Assembly: GCA_023269675.1 (NCBI GenBank)
Contig: JAHFSX010000003.1
Location: forward strand, 184,343 to 248,342
Length of the DNA: 64,000 nucleotides
Direction: 5' to 3'
Origin: Verrucomicrobiota bacterium
GTDB taxonomy: Bacteria > Verrucomicrobiota > Kiritimatiellia > RFP12 > UBA1067
Shown here: positions 60,479 to 64,000 of the stretch, piece by piece
How the letters are laid out: each line of letters opens with the position of its first letter
Position numbering within the stretch: the stretch's first letter is position 1
Notes under the pieces: generated by a model
What the model was told of the DNA's origin: nothing
Databases searched by the model: none
Seen by the model: the letters and a program-made list of their open reading frames with translations, nothing else
Translations under genes and position numbers: made by a program

Positions 60479-61771
60479 ATGCAAGTGAAGCCTCGGAACC
60501 GGATGGTGATGGCGGGTGTTGCGGCGGTGGCGGGACTCTGTGGGCTGCCGGTATGGGCGGGCGAGCCGCTCTCGGTGACCGAGGTGGCCCAAAGCTCCGA
60601 TACGCTGTTCATTCTGATCGGCGCGGTGATGATCCTCGCGATGCACGCGGGGTTCGCGTTTCTGGAGGTCGGCTCGGTGCGCCACAAGAACCAGGTGAAC
60701 GCGCTGAACAAGATCATCTGCGAGTGGGCCTTCTCGACCCTGATCTATTTTCTGATCGGCTATCCCCTCTCGCGCGGCGTCTCGTTCCTGGTGCCGGTCG
60801 AGACCATGGCGGCGAATCACGGCGTGGCCTACGTGCGGTTCTTCCTGCTGCTGGGCTTCGCCGCCTGCATTCCGGCCATCATCTCCGGCGGCGTGGCCGA
60901 GCGCGCGAAGTTCTGGACGAACGCGGTGGCGGGCATGATCTTCGTCGGGCTGGTCTACCCGCTGATCGAAGGGCTCCTGTGGGGCCGCATGAGCGGCGCG
61001 CTGGCGGGCGCGGAGGGCTGGCTGGCGCGCACGGCGGGCGCCCCCTTCCATGATTTCGCGGGCTCGGTCGTGGTGCATGCGGTCGGCGGCTGGCTGGCGC
61101 TGCCCGCCATCATGCTGCTGGGCGCGCGGATGAAGCGCTACGAGAGCGACTCGATCAAGGTCAGCAGCATTCCGTTTCTGGCGCTGGGGAGCTGGACGCT
61201 GATCGTGGGCTGGTTCGGCTTCAACGTCATGAGCGCGGGCTCGCTGGGGAACATCTCCGGCGTGGTGGCCATCAACTCGCTGATGGCGATGGTGGGCGGC
61301 ACCCTGGCCGCGCTTTTCATCAGCCGCAACGACGCGGGCTTCGTCCACAACGGCGCGCTGGCCGGACTGGTGGCCGTGTGCGCGGGTTCGGATCTCTACC
61401 ATCCGATCAGCGCGCTGATGGTCGGCGGCGTGGCGGGCGCGCTCTTCGTGTTCCTGTTCCAGGCCGAGACCAACCGCTGGCGCATCGACGACGTGCTGGG
61501 CGTGTGGCCCCTGCACGGCGCGTGCGGCGCGTGGGGCGGCATCGCCTGCGGCATCTTCGGGCAGAAAGCGCTGGGCGGGCTGGGCGGCGTCTCCTTCTTC
61601 TCGCAGCTGATCGTGACGGCCGGCGTCGTGGTGGTTTGCCTGTGCGCGAGCGCGCTGGTTTACGGGATCCTCAAGCGCACGGTCGGCATCCGTCTGAGCG
61701 GGCATGAGGAACTGGTCGGGGCGGATCTCGCGGTCCACATGATCGAGTCCCAGCCCGAAGAGGCGCTCTAG
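60479..61771 (+). CDS. amt: Ammonium transporter
   Basis: Inner-membrane ammonia/ammonium channel, 430 aa. A cleavable leader (ending LPVWAGEP) is followed by 11 hydrophobic helices. Family segments are GFAFLEVGSVRHKN, FHDFAGSVVVHAVGGWLALP, FGFNVMSAGS, RNDAGFVHNGALAGLVAVCA and DDVLGVWPLHGACGAWGG, covering the pore histidines. AAAAGGAAA precedes the ATG. glnK lies 70 nt downstream and a sigma54-type promoter upstream, so nitrogen limitation likely induces both. The mature N-terminus lacks the usual long lead-in found in some fused Amt-PII proteins. Confidence 0.95.
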   Translation: MQVKPRNRMVMAGVAAVAGLCGLPVWAGEPLSVTEVAQSSDTLFILIGAVMILAMHAGFAFLEVGSVRHKNQVNALNKIICEWAFSTLIYFLIGYPLSRGVSFLVPVETMAANHGVAYVRFFLLLGFAACIPAIISGGVAERAKFWTNAVAGMIFVGLVYPLIEGLLWGRMSGALAGAEGWLARTAGAPFHDFAGSVVVHAVGGWLALPAIMLLGARMKRYESDSIKVSSIPFLALGSWTLIVGWFGFNVMSAGSLGNISGVVAINSLMAMVGGTLAALFISRNDAGFVHNGALAGLVAVCAGSDLYHPISALMVGGVAGALFVFLFQAETNRWRIDDVLGVWPLHGACGAWGGIACGIFGQKALGGLGGVSFFSQLIVTAGVVVVCLCASALVYGILKRTVGIRLSGHEELVGADLAVHMIESQPEEAL

Positions 61772-61840
61772 GAAGTTCGTTAGTTCATTCGTGCGTTAGT
61801 GCATGCGTGCGCGATTTCAGTCGCGAAAGGAAGCCAAGAC

Positions 61841-62182
61841 ATGAAAATGATCGTCGCCGTGATTCAGCCCGAACGACTCGATGCCGTGAAAGATGCGCTC
61901 TTTAACGCCGAAGTCTACAAGATGACCGTCAGCCGCGTGCGCGGCTGCGGCAAGCAGATGGGCTTCTCTGAAAGCTACCGCGGCCAGATCCGCAAGGTGA
62001 ACCTGCTTGAGAAGGTCCGCCTCGAGATCGCCGTCAACGACGACTTCGTCAAGATCACCGTCGACGCCATCATCAAGGCGGCGCAGAGCGGGCACATCGG
62101 CGACGGCAAGATCTTCATCATGCCGATGGACGAGTGCATCCGCATCCGCACCCGCGAGACCGGCCACGCCGCCATCGGGTAG
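61841..62182 (+). CDS. glnK: PII nitrogen-regulatory protein, T-loop without Tyr51
   Basis: 113-aa PII trimer subunit, expected to plug the Amt channel according to ATP/ADP and 2-oxoglutarate. Conserved parts are MKMIVAVIQPERLDAVKDAL, GKQMG with Q39, IGDGKIFIMPMDECIRIRT (B- and C-loop, nucleotide binding). In the T-loop Y46 is present (SESYRGQIRKV) but position 51, uridylylated in proteobacterial PII, is arginine. Control is therefore probably by ligands only. AAGGAA before 61841 sets the start; GTG at 61799 lies in GTTAGTTCATTC-type repeat words. Confidence 0.93.
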   Translation: MKMIVAVIQPERLDAVKDALFNAEVYKMTVSRVRGCGKQMGFSESYRGQIRKVNLLEKVRLEIAVNDDFVKITVDAIIKAAQSGHIGDGKIFIMPMDECIRIRTRETGHAAIG

Positions 62183-62228
62183 ACGGGCCGCCGCCTTCCT
62201 GCTATTCTGACAAGCAACGGAGGGCGAC

Positions 62229-63524
62229 ATGCGGGTGCTGTACATACTGCCGGGATCGGGCGGCGCGTTCTATTGCCAGAATTGCCTGCGCGACATGGCC
62301 GTGGCCGACGCGCTGCGCCAGCGCGGGCACGCGGTCACGCTGATGCCGCTCTACCTGCCCGCGACCGCCTGGATGCCCGAGCCGTCCGAAGTGCCGGTCT
62401 TCTACGGCGCGGTCACCCTCTACCTGCGGCACAAATACGCGTGGCTCCGGCGGCTGCCGCGCGCGTGGTTCGCGCCGCTGGACAGCTGGCCGGTCCTGCG
62501 CTGCGTGGCGCGCTTCGCAGGGGCCACCTCGGCCGCAGGCCTGGAAGACCTGACCCTCTCGATGCTGCGCGGCAAGGACGGGCGCCAGGCCGATGAACTC
62601 CGGCGGGTGGCGGAGTGGCTCGCGGGACTGCCGCAGGCGTCGAGGCCCGAGGTGATCGTGCTCTCGAACGCGCTCTTGTCGGGCCTCGCCCGGGAGCTGA
62701 AGCAGGCGGCGGGCTGTCCGGTGGCCTGCTGGCTGCAGGACGAACACGTCTGGACGGAGGCTATGGCACCCGCACTGCGGGACGCGGTGCTCGCCGCGAT
62801 GGCGACGGGCGCGCGCGCGGTGGACCGCTTCGTCGCCGTCAGCGCCGCGTATGCCGCGCGCATGACGCCGCTGCTGTCGCTGGATCCGGCGCGCGTGAGC
62901 GTGGTGTTTCCGGGTGTCGACCCGGCGGCCTACCCGCCGGCCGATGTGGCCCGCCAGCCGCCGGTGATCGGCTTCCTCTCGCGCTTGTCGGCCGAGGAGG
63001 GGTTCGGCCGGCTGGTCGAGGCTTTCATCCTCCTGCGCCGCGACCCGCGCTTCGCGGCGGTGCGGCTCGCCGCGACCGGCGGACCTTCGGCGGACAGGGG
63101 CTTTCTGAAACGTCAGCTCAGGCGGCTGGCGGACGCGGGGCTCGCGCAGGCGGTCACGGTCTCGACCGACCGGTTCGCGCGCGACCGCTTCGGTTTTCTG
63201 GCGGAGCTGACCGTGCTCTCGGTGCCGGGCGGCGCGCCCGAGGCGTTCGGCTACTATGCGATCGAGGCGCTGGCGGCCGGCGTGCCGGTGGTGCTGCCCG
63301 CGCAGGGGGCCTTTCCCGAAATCGCGGCGGCGGCGGGGTGCGGGATCTTGACCGAGGACACGCGTCCCGCAACGCTGGCCCGCGCGTGGGCGGAGCTGCT
63401 GGCCGACCCCGCACGCCTCCGCCGCGAGTCGGAGCGCGGGCGCGCCGCCGCGAGCGGCGTCTTCTCCCAAGCCGCCGCCGCCGCCGCTCTGGAGCGGGTG
63501 CTGACCGCCGCGTGCGCCGGTTAA
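62229..63524 (+). CDS. Glycosyltransferase family 4 (GT-B fold)
   Basis: 431 aa cytoplasmic glycosyltransferase. The N-terminal Rossmann domain opens MRVLYILPGSGGAFYCQN. The C-terminal sugar-nucleotide domain has VSVVFPGVDPAAYPP, GFLSRLSAEEGFGRLVEAF and the acceptor EX7E-type motif in GGAPEAFGYYAIEALAAGVP. GGAGGG precedes the ATG. It begins 46 nt after glnK, so read-through is possible, but no functional tie is evident. Acceptor and sugar are unknown; capsule or exopolysaccharide synthesis is plausible. Confidence 0.88.
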   Translation: MRVLYILPGSGGAFYCQNCLRDMAVADALRQRGHAVTLMPLYLPATAWMPEPSEVPVFYGAVTLYLRHKYAWLRRLPRAWFAPLDSWPVLRCVARFAGATSAAGLEDLTLSMLRGKDGRQADELRRVAEWLAGLPQASRPEVIVLSNALLSGLARELKQAAGCPVACWLQDEHVWTEAMAPALRDAVLAAMATGARAVDRFVAVSAAYAARMTPLLSLDPARVSVVFPGVDPAAYPPADVARQPPVIGFLSRLSAEEGFGRLVEAFILLRRDPRFAAVRLAATGGPSADRGFLKRQLRRLADAGLAQAVTVSTDRFARDRFGFLAELTVLSVPGGAPEAFGYYAIEALAAGVPVVLPAQGAFPEIAAAAGCGILTEDTRPATLARAWAELLADPARLRRESERGRAAASGVFSQAAAAAALERVLTAACAG

Positions 63525-63655
63525 CGTTTCCGACCGAGCCTGCGTTTGTGCTTTTCATGTGCGGGAGGGCTGTTTCGTCTGGCGGTCCGGGGTGCATGTT
63601 GGTAAAGTCTGCTCAAACTGCGGCTGGTTAAGCGCCGCAGTCAGGAGGTGGTCGG

Positions 63656-64000
63656 ATGGATGCTGTTTGGCTGGCCCGGTTACAGTTCGCGCTGACGGTG
63701 GGATTTCATTATATCTTCCCGCCGCTGACGATCGGCCTGGGATGGATGCTGTTCGTTTATCAGACGCGCTTTCTGAAAACCGGGGAACCCGTCTACCGGC
63801 AGCTTTCCCGTTTCTGGACGCGCATGTTCGCCCTCACCTTCGCCGTGGGCGTCGCGACCGGCATCACCATGGAGTTCCAGTTCGGCACGAACTGGGCCGC
63901 CTACTCGCGCTTCGTGGGCGACATCTTCGGCGCCCCTTTGGCCGCCGAGGGCGTGTTCGCCTTCTTTCTGGAATCCAGCTTCCTCGGCATCCTGATCTAC
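63656..64000 (+). CDS. cydA: Cytochrome bd ubiquinol oxidase subunit I (cut by window end)
   Basis: First 115 codons of the high-affinity quinol oxidase subunit I, a membrane protein that reduces O2 to water under low oxygen. [20 protein letters not shown] aligns with the CydA start, with H18 as the heme ligand corresponding to H19 of E. coli. [16 protein letters not shown] and [14 protein letters not shown] (conserved Glu) follow. AGGAGGTG at 63643-63650 fixes the ATG. The frame is open to the last base of the window, so cydB probably follows outside. It implies microaerobic or anaerobic life with oxygen defence. Confidence 0.95.
   Translation, partial: MDAVWLARLQFALTVGFHYIFPPLTIGLGWMLFVYQTRFLKTGEPVYRQLSRFWTRMFALTFAVGVATGITMEFQFGTNWAAYSRFVGDIFGAPLAAEGVFAFFLESSFLGILIY

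Overview
The window is GC-rich bacterial DNA with spaced genes and unusually repeat-filled intergenic regions. The gene content points to the PVC superphylum, most likely Kiritimatiellota or a relative (Verrucomicrobiota or Lentisphaerota). It has giant secreted proteins with autotransporter-associated beta-strand repeats, a PEP-CTERM protein, a DUF1549/DUF1553 and DUF1501 gene set, a Gfo/Idh/MocA oxidoreductase with a Tat signal, a sialate O-acetylesterase and single prepilin-type proteins. This taxonomic call is inferred from families, not from a marker-gene tree.

Layout. 1-15.7 kb: polysaccharide- and surface-related secreted proteins (GH5-like hydrolase, 1061-aa and 2899-aa beta-repeat proteins, Gfo/Idh/MocA oxidoreductase). 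16.5-18.2 kb: phospholipid synthesis pair plsY-gpsA (minus strand). 18.7-27.4 kb: outer-membrane barrel, sulfide:quinone-reductase-like flavoprotein, argS, DJ-1/PfpI protein, a GGQ release-factor-like protein and a PP2C phosphatase. 27.4-31.7 kb: a repeat-rich region holding two AT-richer exported-protein genes and a REP-associated tyrosine transposase (RAYT) inside a palindrome array. 31.8-41.4 kb: cell-envelope and glycosylation genes (membrane spermidine-synthase-like protein, TMTC-like GT-C/TPR protein, GT2, flippase-like protein, methyltransferase) plus two unknown proteins. 41.7-44.7 kb: uronate use (uxaC, GntP-type permease). 44.8-53.1 kb: second PP2C, a LamG-SHOCT protein and a minus-strand DUF1549/1553 - DUF1501 - PPC-domain set. 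53.5-64 kb: prepilin, priA, GtrA-like, PHP, sialate esterase, amt-glnK behind a sigma54-type promoter, a glycosyltransferase and the start of cydA.

The most striking feature is the repeat system. Several palindrome families share a GTAG head, as REP elements do. They form inverted pairs and, at some loci, exact tandem arrays (periods of 130, 153 and 169 nt). A RAYT gene sits directly inside one array. A second class consists of islands of short quasi-periodic words arranged as opposed (inverted) arms, with at least ten different words. Both classes also occur in frame inside genes: priA carries three insertions, and the signal peptide of a PPC-domain protein is built from a 7-nt repeat. Words found inside genes are stop-free on the translated strand, whereas words containing stops on both strands are intergenic.

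No tRNA, rRNA or CRISPR array was found. No database search was possible, so family names come from motifs read by eye.
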